Assembly: GCF_030125375.1 (NCBI RefSeq)
Contig: NZ_JASJUU010000002.1
Span: forward strand, 391,968 to 455,967
Reading direction: 5' to 3'
Length of the DNA: 64,000 nt
Source of the DNA: Pseudoalteromonas umbrosa
GTDB taxonomy: Bacteria; Pseudomonadota; Gammaproteobacteria; Enterobacterales; Alteromonadaceae
The notes below the pieces were generated by a model. That model saw only the letters and a program-made list of their open reading frames with translations. It made no database searches and was not told where the DNA came from. A program made the translations under genes and the position numbers. Of the stretch, positions 20,342-28,452 are shown piece after piece; the stretch's first letter is position 1, and every line of letters begins with the position of its first letter.

Positions 20342-21352
20342 TTATTCAGATAAGGTTTCGCATTGCAAATAGGACAAAAATCCATGCCCATTGATAACAT
20401 GCCGGACCTCTTTCACAAACCAAGCTTTATCAAGTGCACTTTGCGTGCCTTGCACTTCAACAACTGCACCTGCCACAATATCTGGATTGCCATATATCAC
20501 CATATTCGCACTGACATGTGCTCGGGCAAGCTGTGCCAACTTACTATCTGCCGCTTGCCGCGCACTCGTTTCACCTGCGTACGTATAAGGTAACGTCAAA
20601 CTGGGGGTGCCACCGCCTGCTGAAACCGTTTGTAATTGCGCGATATCCAAATCATAATATTTGGCCACCACTTCTTTGGTTAAGCGATAATGTAAGGTAT
20701 TAAACCTCCAATCGACAATCCATTTAGGCTCAAGGGTTACTTGTGGTAGAGGTTGCCCTGATAACGAACGTCCCGTGCCCTTTTTCATAAACACTAGGTT
20801 ATCATTAATGATTTTCATCACTGCATCATGCTGCTCAGCAAGCTTGCTCATCAACTGCATATCGCTTTCACTTTGCTCAATATGTGGCAAAGTGATGCTA
20901 TCAAGCGCAGGTGCGATACGCGGTGTTAGCCCATACTCTTGTGCAATCTGCGAGATCAGATCACCAAGCGTCAATGGGTTGTCTGGGTCACTGGGCCAAG
21001 ATTTTAACTTCGCCGCTTTTAAATTCTGATCCCAAAACACTTTGTTGCCCACCAGCTCCAGTGCTCGCACCGGACCCACAATTTGATATTCACCAACTTG
21101 AAACTCGCCAAGGACAACGCTGGGTGCCTTGCCATCTTCAGTGCCTTGTTTATAGCCCATCGCAATTTCAAGCTTGTCGGTTGGCTCAGGTAAGGTGATT
21201 GGCGCTTTTTCAAGATTATCGAATTTAACAACGCACATGTCACTCAACAGCCCTGTACGAAGCGTCACACTGACTTCTGCGATTCTATCACGTAGTTTTT
21301 CTGCGACTTCGTTGCCATTGGCCTTCACTGAATATTGTGGCTGTAGTTCCAT
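20342..21352 (-). CDS. P2 GpD-like tail protein (late control gene D family)
   Basis: A 336-residue homologue of P2 gpD, a hub protein of the baseplate resembling T4 gp27. It follows X and U as in P2. Readable family features are the central WIVDWRF/YRLTKEV stretch and the C-terminal WFVKEVRHVINGHGF segment. In R-type pyocins the equivalent forms the central hub on which the V spike sits. It is the last gene of the locus, followed by a terminator. Confidence 0.88.
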   Translation of the reverse strand: MELQPQYSVKANGNEVAEKLRDRIAEVSVTLRTGLLSDMCVVKFDNLEKAPITLPEPTDKLEIAMGYKQGTEDGKAPSVVLGEFQVGEYQIVGPVRALELVGNKVFWDQNLKAAKLKSWPSDPDNPLTLGDLISQIAQEYGLTPRIAPALDSITLPHIEQSESDMQLMSKLAEQHDAVMKIINDNLVFMKKGTGRSLSGQPLPQVTLEPKWIVDWRFNTLHYRLTKEVVAKYYDLDIAQLQTVSAGGGTPSLTLPYTYAGETSARQAADSKLAQLARAHVSANMVIYGNPDIVAGAVVEVQGTQSALDKAWFVKEVRHVINGHGFLSYLQCETLSE

Positions 21353-21358
21353 TGCCTG

Positions 21359-21571
21359 TTACTCCCAAATATTGATCTCGCGTTGCACTTTTGGTTTAGG
21401 TACATCCGGTAAGACAATTTTAATATTTTCAGGGTAAATAGGCCCCAGTTCAGCGAGGCCATAGTTGGCTTCGAGTACACGTTCAACCATCCCTGAGCTG
21501 CGGCCATAATGACGAAAGCAAATCAAATCGAGACAATCACCATCTCGTGTAATGTAGCTGACTGCGCTCAT
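21359..21571 (-). CDS. P2 GpX-like tail protein (LysM-like)
   Basis: A 70-residue P2 gpX homologue with a LysM-like pattern: YITRDGDCLDLICFRHYGR and later LAELGPIYPENIKIVLP. In P2-type tails gpX is essential and lies between U and D, as here. Its start overlaps the U stop by one base, and six bases separate it from D. Confidence 0.88.
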   Translation of the reverse strand: MSAVSYITRDGDCLDLICFRHYGRSSGMVERVLEANYGLAELGPIYPENIKIVLPDVPKPKVQREINIWE

Positions 21572-22023
21572 TATTTATTCCCCTCATTGCCATCATAGCG
21601 TGACAGGCTCATGCTAAATTGAATCTCTCTTGGAATACCGTCATTCAAAAATAGCGTGCGCGTTTCATTTATTGATTTGATGACCCACTTACCAAGTACT
21701 CGACCGACACTCGGACTAGACTTACCACTTTCTTCTACATAGGTCAGCGTAAGAGGCACTCCTTTAGTTGCCTCTTCTCGCATAAAGTCCAGCTGCTTTA
21801 AGCCGTTTTCAACCAGTTGAGGAAAGATAGTCCCGTCCAGTTCTAAAGTTTGCTCACCAACCCCAATAAATTGCTTTACCGGACTGTTTTTATCAGTTTG
21901 CGACTCTAGATCTTTCCAGCGATATTCAGTGTTAAACTGTAATTTTTGAAATGCCGCTGTACTGACAGAAAACTTATACTCACCCAGCTGCATCATGTAA
22001 TTGGCATGATTGATCTTTGCCAT
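21571..22023 (-). CDS. P2 GpU-like tail protein
   Basis: A 150-residue homologue of P2 gpU. In P2-type tails this protein acts at one end of the tail tube. Typical features are MMQLGEYKFSV at the start, FIGVGEQTLELDGTIFP in the middle and REIQFSMSLSRY at the end. It sits between the tape measure and X, the usual order. 37 bp separate it from the tape measure stop, and that gap holds a strong hairpin. Confidence 0.9.
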   Translation of the reverse strand: MAKINHANYMMQLGEYKFSVSTAAFQKLQFNTEYRWKDLESQTDKNSPVKQFIGVGEQTLELDGTIFPQLVENGLKQLDFMREEATKGVPLTLTYVEESGKSSPSVGRVLGKWVIKSINETRTLFLNDGIPREIQFSMSLSRYDGNEGNK

Positions 22024-22042
22024 CGAAAGTCCTCTTATAAAG

Positions 22043-22066
22043 GCTTAAGGGGGCTTCCCCTTAAGC
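22043..22066 (-). terminator. Strong hairpin over the tape-measure stop codon
   Basis: A 10-bp stem GCTTAAGGGG/CCCCTTAAGC overlaps the last codons of the tape measure gene. The following bases (CTTTATAAGAGG) are not a full T-run, so it may be an attenuator or mRNA-stability element rather than a full terminator. Confidence 0.45.
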
Positions 22067-25000
22067 TACCTCGTTATAATATCGCGCGCGGTAATCACGC
22101 ATCGCTTGTTGCTGTTGTTGATCTAACACTTGTTTCACTTGCTGTGCTATCTCATGTGCTTGCTGCTCAGACTGCGCATTCACAGTAATATTTGCATTCA
22201 CTGTGATATTGCCCGCGACTTGCTGCGCTTGCACATCGCTACTGATTTGCGAGTTCGATGTATTCTGCTCTGCAAGGGCCTGAGGTGTTGGCGTTGATAG
22301 CGGTGCTTTAGTCTTTAAATCGTCCGCCTTTTGCGGTTTATCATCACTAAACAGGCTCGCAAAAAAATCGCCGCCCACTTGTGACATCACGGCATTGGTC
22401 AGATACCCTGCAACAGGACCAAGGAACTTGCCATATTTTGGAATTTTTCCAACAAGGTTAGAAACCAATTCAGAGCTAAGTGCGCCAGTGGCAGTGCCAC
22501 CTATGGTGTGTGCTTTTTCCTTCGTTGATAAATCATCATTAGCTGCTGCCTGATAAATGGTATGGCCATTTAATGCATGCCCGAATAATTGTCCCTGCTG
22601 AGATGCTCTATTCCACTTTCCATGGGGCTTACCTGAAGCCTGCTCGACTGCAGCCATAGTGCCAGTCAGCATATTGGTTTCATTGATGACATTGTCTTTA
22701 ACAAATTGCAGTGGCGAATTCGCTGTTTGTGACGCATTAAACTCAGTATCAACCTGCCCTTGCGCTAAGGTGTTTGATACTGCGGTTGCATCATCCGCTT
22801 TCGCCGTTTCTTTCTGAGGTTCATCATCAAAGAACCACCCACCGAGCGTATCGCCTAAGAAAGTGCCAACAGACTCCCCGCCAAACGCGCCGATAGCACC
22901 ACCTACAATGCCACCTATTGCAGTACCAACCACAGGGATCACTGACCCAATCGCGGCACCAGCAGCAGCACCAGCCATAGCACCACCCATGCCACCTACT
23001 GCACCACCTACTCGGCTGGTTTTCTCTTGGTTACTTAAAGAATCATCACTCAGTGCTGAATACGCATCCATAGCGCCCATGGCAACGGTCAAAGGTGTAG
23101 TCAGTTTACCTAAATACTTACCAGGCCCCTTTGTTAAGCTTGATAACGCACCGCCTTTCTTGCCCAAAAACTTACCAAGCTTAGAAAAGGCTGAATCATT
23201 CGCAGCTTTAGGCGGCTTACCACCAGGGATCCCTTTAGTATGTTGATTTTTTTTAGACTTAGTGACAGGTTCAGATTTACTTTCTCGAAGCTGCTTTTCT
23301 ACCGGTTGTGACTTTCCACCGTCCAAAATCTTCAAAACGGGCTTTGAGTGCAGCTTACGTTTGCCCTTCTTTTTCTCAGCTTTCTGATTTAGCTTGGTTT
23401 CTTTGTGTTGAGCAGAACCGTCGTTATCAGCACCTTGTTTTTTACCTCGCTTAGATTGCTTTTTACGCTTCTTTTTGGAGTTTCTTTTCGATTTCTTTTT
23501 AGACTTTTGCTCTTCCTCAGCTTCACTGTCAAACAGTGATTCAAGGCCTATATCACCGAGGCCAAATTCAGCTAATAGGTCAGGAACTGCGCCAGTTAGA
23601 GAAGATAAGTCACCGTTCAAAATTCCTTTGAAATCGAGTTTTTCAATCAACGCAGAGTGCTTGGTAAAGAGACTAGCTGCATCTTGCAATCCAAACGCAT
23701 TGAGCAATTGCGGCGCTTGCTGCATCAATGAACTTAAATCACCTTCCAAAATCGCTTTGGTATCTAGCTTTTGTAAAGCTGGCAAGGCGGCACCCAATGT
23801 TGCCCCAACTTCATCTAAACCCGCCGCTTTGAGCAACCCCGGTGCTGCGGACATTATGCTTGAGACATCCCCACTCGCAATACCATTTAAATCAAGCTGA
23901 CGCAGCGCTGGCAACGCAGCGCCAAATGTTTTTGACGCTTCATTCAAGCCTGCCGAGGCCAACAAATCAGGTGCCGCTGACATCAAACTTGAGATATCGC
24001 CATTAGCAATACCCTTCAAATCAAGTTGCTGTAGCGCGGGTAGTGCTGCACCCAAAGTCTCGGATGCTTCATTCAAACCAACCGAGGCTAGCAAATCTGG
24101 CGCCGCTGACATCAAGCTTGAAACATCACCACTGGCAATGCCTTTTAAATCAAGCTGCTGTAATGCAGGCATGGCTGCACTGAGCGTGTTCGAAACCTGC
24201 TCAAAGCCAGCCGACTTTAATAATTCAGGCGCAATGCTCACAACTTGACTTAAGTCGCCGTCGATAACGCTCGCCAAGTCCAACTGAGACAAGGCAGGAA
24301 TATGCTGTGCTAAAGACTGCTGAACCGATGATAAATCAACCGCTTTAAGTAGCTCTGGCGCCGCACTTTGTAACGTACTCAAATCACCTTGCATTACCGC
24401 TGCAATATCGACTTGTTCAAGCGCGGGCAGTGCTGCCTCGAGTGTTTTTGCTGCCTCTGAAAAATCAAACGCATTTAAAAGTTCAGGTGCTGCACTTGCT
24501 AAGCTTGTGACATCACCCTCAAAGACTTCTTTGAAATTAACCGAGGCAATTGCTGGCAACGTTTGCTTAACCACATCACTGGCTTTATCAAAGCCGAACG
24601 TTTCTAGTACCTGCGGGGCACTTTGGATTAATGTATTTAAATCGTCGTTGAAAGTCGCACTACTAGTACCTTGGGCAATGCCCTGCGTAGCATTGATGAT
24701 ATCGCCGCTCATTTGCGCAATACCCAGTGCATCAACCATGACAGGTGCAGCTTGGCGTAAGGTATCAAGCTGCAGATCTAATGTATTTTGCGTATCCGCA
24801 CTTTGCACCTGCGCGGTTGCCGTCGCCAATGATTCGCTCAATGCATTGATGGGCAAGCCTTCATAAAGCTGCGGCAGCGCGGCCTGCAATTGCGCAAGTT
24901 CATTGCTTGCTGCCGTTTGTAATTGCTGAAAATCTAACGCCGACACTTGTTGTGCCAAAGATTTAATGGCACCACTTAAACCAGTGCCGTCACCAATTTT

Positions 25001-25351
25001 AGCATCCACTTGCGCTTTAAGCGTTTCAGCTTGCTGTGCATTTTGAGCACCTTGCAGTGCCTTTGCACTGTGAGTAACCGCATTATTTGACTTTGCTTGT
25101 ACGCTGGAAAATTGTGTCAGATGCGTGGAGATTATATGGCTAGTGTTACCCAGTAGCTCATTGACATTAACATTAGCTAATTGCCCTATCACAGCCTCTA
25201 TCGAGCTGGTATCTAATGGCTTTTTAGCTTTAACCAAATTCGCAAGCAAACTGCCTAATTGAACATTTGGATCAACCTGATCCTGCTTAGGTAGGCGATA
25301 CTTTACTTTGTTCTTTGAACGGTCTTTTGCAGACAATCCTTGATGTTTCAT
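22061..25351 (-). CDS. Tail tape measure protein (P2 GpT position) with 43-residue tandem repeats
   Basis: A 1096-residue protein starting at ATG 25351 (SD TAGG). It occupies the T slot between E/E' and U. Residues about 237-602 hold eight to nine tandem units of 43 residues with the core pattern LDLKGIxxGDxSSLMSAAPxLL and the unit end ALPAL. A very basic stretch follows (about 612-675, many KKK/KRK runs), then a glycine-zipper hydrophobic region (about 777-827, GGAMAGAAAGAAIG) suited to membrane insertion on ejection. It is longer than P2 gpT (815 residues). Assignment rests on position and the zipper; the repeats are unusual. Confidence 0.85.
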   Translation of the reverse strand: MKHQGLSAKDRSKNKVKYRLPKQDQVDPNVQLGSLLANLVKAKKPLDTSSIEAVIGQLANVNVNELLGNTSHIISTHLTQFSSVQAKSNNAVTHSAKALQGAQNAQQAETLKAQVDAKIGDGTGLSGAIKSLAQQVSALDFQQLQTAASNELAQLQAALPQLYEGLPINALSESLATATAQVQSADTQNTLDLQLDTLRQAAPVMVDALGIAQMSGDIINATQGIAQGTSSATFNDDLNTLIQSAPQVLETFGFDKASDVVKQTLPAIASVNFKEVFEGDVTSLASAAPELLNAFDFSEAAKTLEAALPALEQVDIAAVMQGDLSTLQSAAPELLKAVDLSSVQQSLAQHIPALSQLDLASVIDGDLSQVVSIAPELLKSAGFEQVSNTLSAAMPALQQLDLKGIASGDVSSLMSAAPDLLASVGLNEASETLGAALPALQQLDLKGIANGDISSLMSAAPDLLASAGLNEASKTFGAALPALRQLDLNGIASGDVSSIMSAAPGLLKAAGLDEVGATLGAALPALQKLDTKAILEGDLSSLMQQAPQLLNAFGLQDAASLFTKHSALIEKLDFKGILNGDLSSLTGAVPDLLAEFGLGDIGLESLFDSEAEEEQKSKKKSKRNSKKKRKKQSKRGKKQGADNDGSAQHKETKLNQKAEKKKGKRKLHSKPVLKILDGGKSQPVEKQLRESKSEPVTKSKKNQHTKGIPGGKPPKAANDSAFSKLGKFLGKKGGALSSLTKGPGKYLGKLTTPLTVAMGAMDAYSALSDDSLSNQEKTSRVGGAVGGMGGAMAGAAAGAAIGSVIPVVGTAIGGIVGGAIGAFGGESVGTFLGDTLGGWFFDDEPQKETAKADDATAVSNTLAQGQVDTEFNASQTANSPLQFVKDNVINETNMLTGTMAAVEQASGKPHGKWNRASQQGQLFGHALNGHTIYQAAANDDLSTKEKAHTIGGTATGALSSELVSNLVGKIPKYGKFLGPVAGYLTNAVMSQVGGDFFASLFSDDKPQKADDLKTKAPLSTPTPQALAEQNTSNSQISSDVQAQQVAGNITVNANITVNAQSEQQAHEIAQQVKQVLDQQQQQAMRDYRARYYNEVA

Positions 25352-25392
25352 AATCATACCTAGGAAGAGAAATAAGCGGGAGTGTGTGGATT

Positions 25393-25469
25393 GCACAGCG
25401 CAACGAACGGCACTGTGCCAAGGTTGATAGCTCAAGACCCTAAAACTGCGCTTAAGTCCTTGAGCTATC
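25393..25469 (-). other. Two hairpins in the leader of the tape measure gene
   Basis: GCACAG (25393-25398) pairs with CTGTGC (25413-25418), and a perfect 11-bp inverted repeat GATAGCTCAAG (25426-25436) pairs with 25459-25469. They lie between the E' terminator and the tape measure start, in a 133-bp gap where P2 has almost none. They may be operators or leader structures for separate expression of T-U-X-D. Confidence 0.45.
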
Positions 25470-25484
25470 AAACTTGCGCTGGTG

Positions 25485-25508
25485 AAAAAAAAGGCGGGTT
25501 ACCCCGCC
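25485..25508 (-). terminator. Intrinsic terminator overlapping the E' stop codon
   Basis: Stem GGCGGG/CCCGCC with a 4-base loop, followed on the minus strand by eight T. It would end or reduce transcription before the tape measure gene. Confidence 0.85.
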
Positions 25509-25624
25509 TCTGTTGCTTCTTTATAATCAACCGCTGCTTCAAACCACTCGATGAGTTCGTCTTCAGTCAGCCCGTTGAGTTCTTGCAAGCCCCACCCTGT
25601 GTACTTAGCTAGGGCAATCACCAT
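25499..25624 (-). CDS. Tail assembly chaperone E' (downstream frame of the E/E' pair)
   Basis: A 41-codon frame (MVIALAKYTGWGLQELNGLT...) with the pattern of P2 gpE', LAxxxGWxxxELxxLTxxEL. It lies in the -1 frame relative to gene E. The ATG at 25624 has no SD, but the frame is open upstream through FSRIPPKRLKAM, overlapping the end of E. That fits the -1 translational frameshift known for P2 E/E', giving an E-E' fusion. The run TTTT at 25654-25657 (minus strand) is the best slip candidate, though not a canonical heptamer. Its stop lies inside a terminator hairpin. Confidence 0.7.
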   Translation of the reverse strand: MVIALAKYTGWGLQELNGLTEDELIEWFEAAVDYKEATEAG

Positions 25625-25629
25625 TGCTT

Positions 25630-25887
25630 TTAGACGCTTGGGCGGGATACGAGAAAAGCCTGGAGTGCCTCGCGTAACTTAACGAAGTCGCTCCAATCTA
25701 GCTCTTCGATGATATCTGGAGACACTTCACACAAATGTGAGAAGTAGCGGATTTCACTTTCAGACTCACTAATATCCGCTTTATCAACCATTAACCGATC
25801 GCGCACTTTAGGTCGTCTCATTTTTAGTTCTGCATACTCATGCCCATCGACCGTAACAGGGAAAGTCAGTTTAATGATTTCAGTCAT
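25630..25887 (-). CDS. Tail assembly chaperone E (GpE-like)
   Basis: An 85-residue member of the phage tail assembly chaperone family: an N-terminal LTFPVTVDGHEYAELKMRRP strand region and a helical C-terminus (SDFVKLREALQAFLV). Located directly after the tube gene and before the tape measure, as in P2 and R-pyocins. It probably shares its N-terminal part with a frameshifted E-E' product that wraps the tape measure during assembly. Confidence 0.88.
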   Translation of the reverse strand: MTEIIKLTFPVTVDGHEYAELKMRRPKVRDRLMVDKADISESESEIRYFSHLCEVSPDIIEELDWSDFVKLREALQAFLVSRPSV

Positions 25888-25890
25888 AGA

Positions 25891-26406
25891 TTAAGCTCCA
25901 ATAGTCTTGCGTAGGTTAGCCATGTGGTCAACACCCGCGATTTCACGAATATCGTTGTACAGGTCAATGTTGTAAATAACTTCATTGTTTATTTCTAACT
26001 TGTACTTTTGAACAGCATATTGCAGCGTCATTTTCGCTTCTTCGCCGTCCTTCCAGCTGCCCATGTCTACTTCTTTGAAGAAGCCATGTAATGTGACAAC
26101 TACAGGCTCAGGTGCAGCACCTTGCTTTTGAATCGCACCACGTGCAGTCAGATTAATTGTTCTGCCAGTACCACCCCAATCACCAAGTAGCTTAAGCACA
26201 TCTGCGTTGTACTCTAGTAACGTGATTGAGCCTTCAAGCTTTTCAAGTTGACCTACATCTAGCTCGATTGGCGCTTGGAAACCCGAAGTCACTTCACGTG
26301 TTTTGACAGTGACTTTAGGAAGCGAAATTTCGTCTGCAATGCCAAGGTAACCCTTACCATCTACAAACAGCTTTGATTTCTTTAGGATTTTAGGAGACAT
26401 TGCCAT
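25891..26406 (-). CDS. Tail tube protein (P2 GpFII-like)
   Basis: A 171-residue P2 FII-type tube protein, the usual size. The start overlaps the sheath stop by one base, which favours matched expression. Readable features: KKSKLFVDGKGYLGIADEI near the start and the ELDVGQLEKLEGSI strand segment. It forms the inner tube of the contractile tail. Confidence 0.93.
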   Translation of the reverse strand: MAMSPKILKKSKLFVDGKGYLGIADEISLPKVTVKTREVTSGFQAPIELDVGQLEKLEGSITLLEYNADVLKLLGDWGGTGRTINLTARGAIQKQGAAPEPVVVTLHGFFKEVDMGSWKDGEEAKMTLQYAVQKYKLEINNEVIYNIDLYNDIREIAGVDHMANLRKTIGA

Positions 26407-27569
26407 TATACGATTTCCTCTAGGTAGTTGTTAGTTAAGATGCTCTTGAACGTGATGTGCTCAGCTGGTGTTGGCGGAGTGAAATCAAAACTGAAGTACA
26501 CTTTACCCGCTTGAATATTTTCAGGCGTGTTAAGATCTTCATCAGCCCAGATTTGGCCACCTAGGATAGCGCCTTGCGCTTTTAAGCTATCAAGGTATGC
26601 TTGTACGCTTTCTGTCACATCTTTGATGTAAGTTGACGTGATGTTACGGTCAACAGCCCACATATGTGCACGAAGTAGCGAGTCGTTAATCATGTCCGCT
26701 GTACGAACAACTGATAGGAAAGCCCACTTAGGGTCTGTCGCACAAGTACGGTTACCCCATAGCTTGAAGCCATTTTGACGGATGATTGTAGACACTTCTT
26801 TTTCATTCAATAAGTTTGCACGAGCATTCTTATCACCAAGCTGGAAATCAACTGGTCTTGCAGTGCCCACAATACCATTCATGGCAGTGTTACTCGGGCT
26901 CCACCAGAAACCACGGTCGTTGTCAGATTTAGCGATCATACCCGCAACACGCGCACTTGCTGGCTCGTTTACAACTGCGCCTGCTTTGAATACTTTCACT
27001 TGAGGGTCAACTACAAACACACGGCGCGATGAACAATCGCCACGATATGCAATCGCATCAGCATCATTTGTGTTTGGACCATCCGCAATGATCACAGCGC
27101 GAAGGCGCTCTGCAATACCAACAAGTTCTGCAACAACTGGGTTAGCTGCACCAGATGGACGCTGATGTGTAAATCCAGGTGCAACTAGGATGCGAGGTGT
27201 TACACCTAATACTGATTCAGCACCCAAGAAAGCATATGCACCTTCATAACTGCCATCTGCAGCAACGCCACCTTGGATGTTAGTCATAACCGCACTATCA
27301 TCTGCACCGTCTACACGCACTACAACCACGACCGCGCCCGCTTGATCAAATACACCATCAATTGCCGCAGGCAATGTGCCTTGCTCACCTAACAACGCAG
27401 CTTCCGCACGTTTACCAGCAATTAAAACCGGTGTGTTAAGAGGAAACTTTTCAGCATCTGCTTGTGGAGCAGTACCAATTAGACCGATTACTGAACTTTT
27501 TACTGTTTTAATTGGACGCGTACCAGACTGCGCCTCGATGACTTCTACACCGTGTAGAAATTGCGACAT
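26406..27569 (-). CDS. Tail sheath protein (P2 GpFI-like)
   Basis: A 387-residue contractile sheath protein close to P2 FI length (396). The N-terminal HGVEVIE segment, SSRRVFVVDPQVKV, the WWSPSN motif, LWGNRTCA and the C-terminal PAEHITFKSILTNNYLEEI are typical. The presence of sheath and tube shows that the locus encodes a contractile rather than a flexible tail. In P2 the gene before FI would be G or H; here it follows gp25/W across a terminator and short repeats. Confidence 0.95.
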   Translation of the reverse strand: MSQFLHGVEVIEAQSGTRPIKTVKSSVIGLIGTAPQADAEKFPLNTPVLIAGKRAEAALLGEQGTLPAAIDGVFDQAGAVVVVVRVDGADDSAVMTNIQGGVAADGSYEGAYAFLGAESVLGVTPRILVAPGFTHQRPSGAANPVVAELVGIAERLRAVIIADGPNTNDADAIAYRGDCSSRRVFVVDPQVKVFKAGAVVNEPASARVAGMIAKSDNDRGFWWSPSNTAMNGIVGTARPVDFQLGDKNARANLLNEKEVSTIIRQNGFKLWGNRTCATDPKWAFLSVVRTADMINDSLLRAHMWAVDRNITSTYIKDVTESVQAYLDSLKAQGAILGGQIWADEDLNTPENIQAGKVYFSFDFTPPTPAEHITFKSILTNNYLEEIV

Positions 27570-27607
27570 AGATATCTCCTTTAAAGGTATGTCAATTAGC
27601 TAATAAA

Positions 27608-27654
27608 AAAGCCATGCGGCCTAACTTGAAAATTCAAGGAAGTCGCATGGCTTT
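27608..27654 (-). terminator. Intrinsic terminator between gp25/W and sheath
   Basis: Perfect 11-bp stem AAAGCCATGCG/CGCATGGCTTT with an inner CTTGAA/TTCAAG stem, followed on the minus strand by TTTTTTATTAG. It sits about 40 bp upstream of the sheath start and implies a separate promoter or antitermination for the sheath-to-D block. Confidence 0.85.
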
Positions 27655-27730
27655 CGTTGATTATTTATCCGCACAAGATAAGTACAGATGGAAGTTAAAA
27701 GTTGACCGATACGCCAACCCGTTTTGATTT

Positions 27731-27853
27731 AAAGTAAGATCTCTTCAATCATGACCTACTCATTATTAATTAAAGATAGATCTCCTATTTTGCGACTGGC
27801 CCATTGCTAATTAAACCTGGATCCCCTCTATTGTGACCGGCTCATTGTTAATG
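27731..27853 (-). repeat. Three degenerate 41-bp tandem copies of the gp25/W gene end
   Basis: Units at 27731-27771, 27772-27812 and 27813-27853 align without gaps (for example CTCATTATTAATT, CCCATTGCTAATT, CTCATTGTTAATG at matching positions). The third is the 3' end of gp25/W and the other two lie past its stop. A fourth partial copy extends into the gene to about 27880. Confidence 0.75.
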
Positions 27854-28146
27854 AGGTATAGACCTTCAATTGTTATCTCGACCTTTCCTTCACCTGCCGG
27901 ATGCACAGACACACCTTCTAGACGAAAGCGAGGCTCCCATCTATCTAGCGCGTTGGCAATCGACATGGTGATATCACCAACTAGATTGTGAGAAAACGGT
28001 CTATCGACGAGTTCAAATAACCCACAGCCATAGTCACGGCGCATAACTCGACTACCAAGCGGCGTTGTTACAATGTCGCGTATACTTTGCTTTAAATGCT
28101 CAACGCCACCTAAGGGCTTGCCTGTTTGCGCATTCATTCCAATCAT
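27811..28146 (-). CDS. Baseplate protein W (gp25-like)
   Basis: A 111-residue gp25/W family baseplate wedge protein with the signature WEPRFRLEGV and the TTPLGSRVMRRDYGC N-terminal motif. It follows PAAR and V, as in P2. In P2 the next genes would be J, I and H; here the coding sequence runs instead into degenerate copies of its own last codons and a terminator, then sheath. Confidence 0.93.
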   Translation of the reverse strand: MIGMNAQTGKPLGGVEHLKQSIRDIVTTPLGSRVMRRDYGCGLFELVDRPFSHNLVGDITMSIANALDRWEPRFRLEGVSVHPAGEGKVEITIEGLYLINNEPVTIEGIQV

Positions 28147-28149
28147 GAT

Positions 28150-28452
28150 TTATCCCCCAATAGTAAAACTGCCAACACCAACAGCGATTTTGCCACCACA
28201 ATTAGTTGGGTCTTCAAGCCTTGCAACTGGTTTTCCTGCAAGAGTAAAAGTAGATGCCCCTGCAGCCACAACCATCCCTGAGTGTTTAACCTTAGGGTCA
28301 GCAATAAGCACATGGTCGCTAATACTGTCACCTACTCGTAATGCGGGTATTCCTCCGACGGTAAAAAAGGTCTGAGAAGCAGAAATAACACCCGGAGCAA
28401 ACCCCACGTGCACATCGGTGATTGCACCGTCTACTGAAATAGCTGGCATCAT
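28150..28452 (-). CDS. PAAR-motif spike tip protein
   Basis: A 100-residue PAAR-domain protein: repeated V..G......V.VGG.PALRVGD pattern and later KPVARLEDPTNCGG, with His and Cys residues suited to metal binding. It caps the spike formed by gpV. P2 itself has its iron-binding tip within gpV, so a separate PAAR is a departure from P2. An ATG one codon inside has slightly better spacing to the AGGAG. Confidence 0.9.
   Translation of the reverse strand: MMPAISVDGAITDVHVGFAPGVISASQTFFTVGGIPALRVGDSISDHVLIADPKVKHSGMVVAAGASTFTLAGKPVARLEDPTNCGGKIAVGVGSFTIGG

Noticed and set aside
22863..24866. Long plus-strand open frames opposite the tape measure gene
   Set aside because: They mirror the repetitive, Ala/Gly-rich composition of the tape measure gene and show no recognisable protein features.
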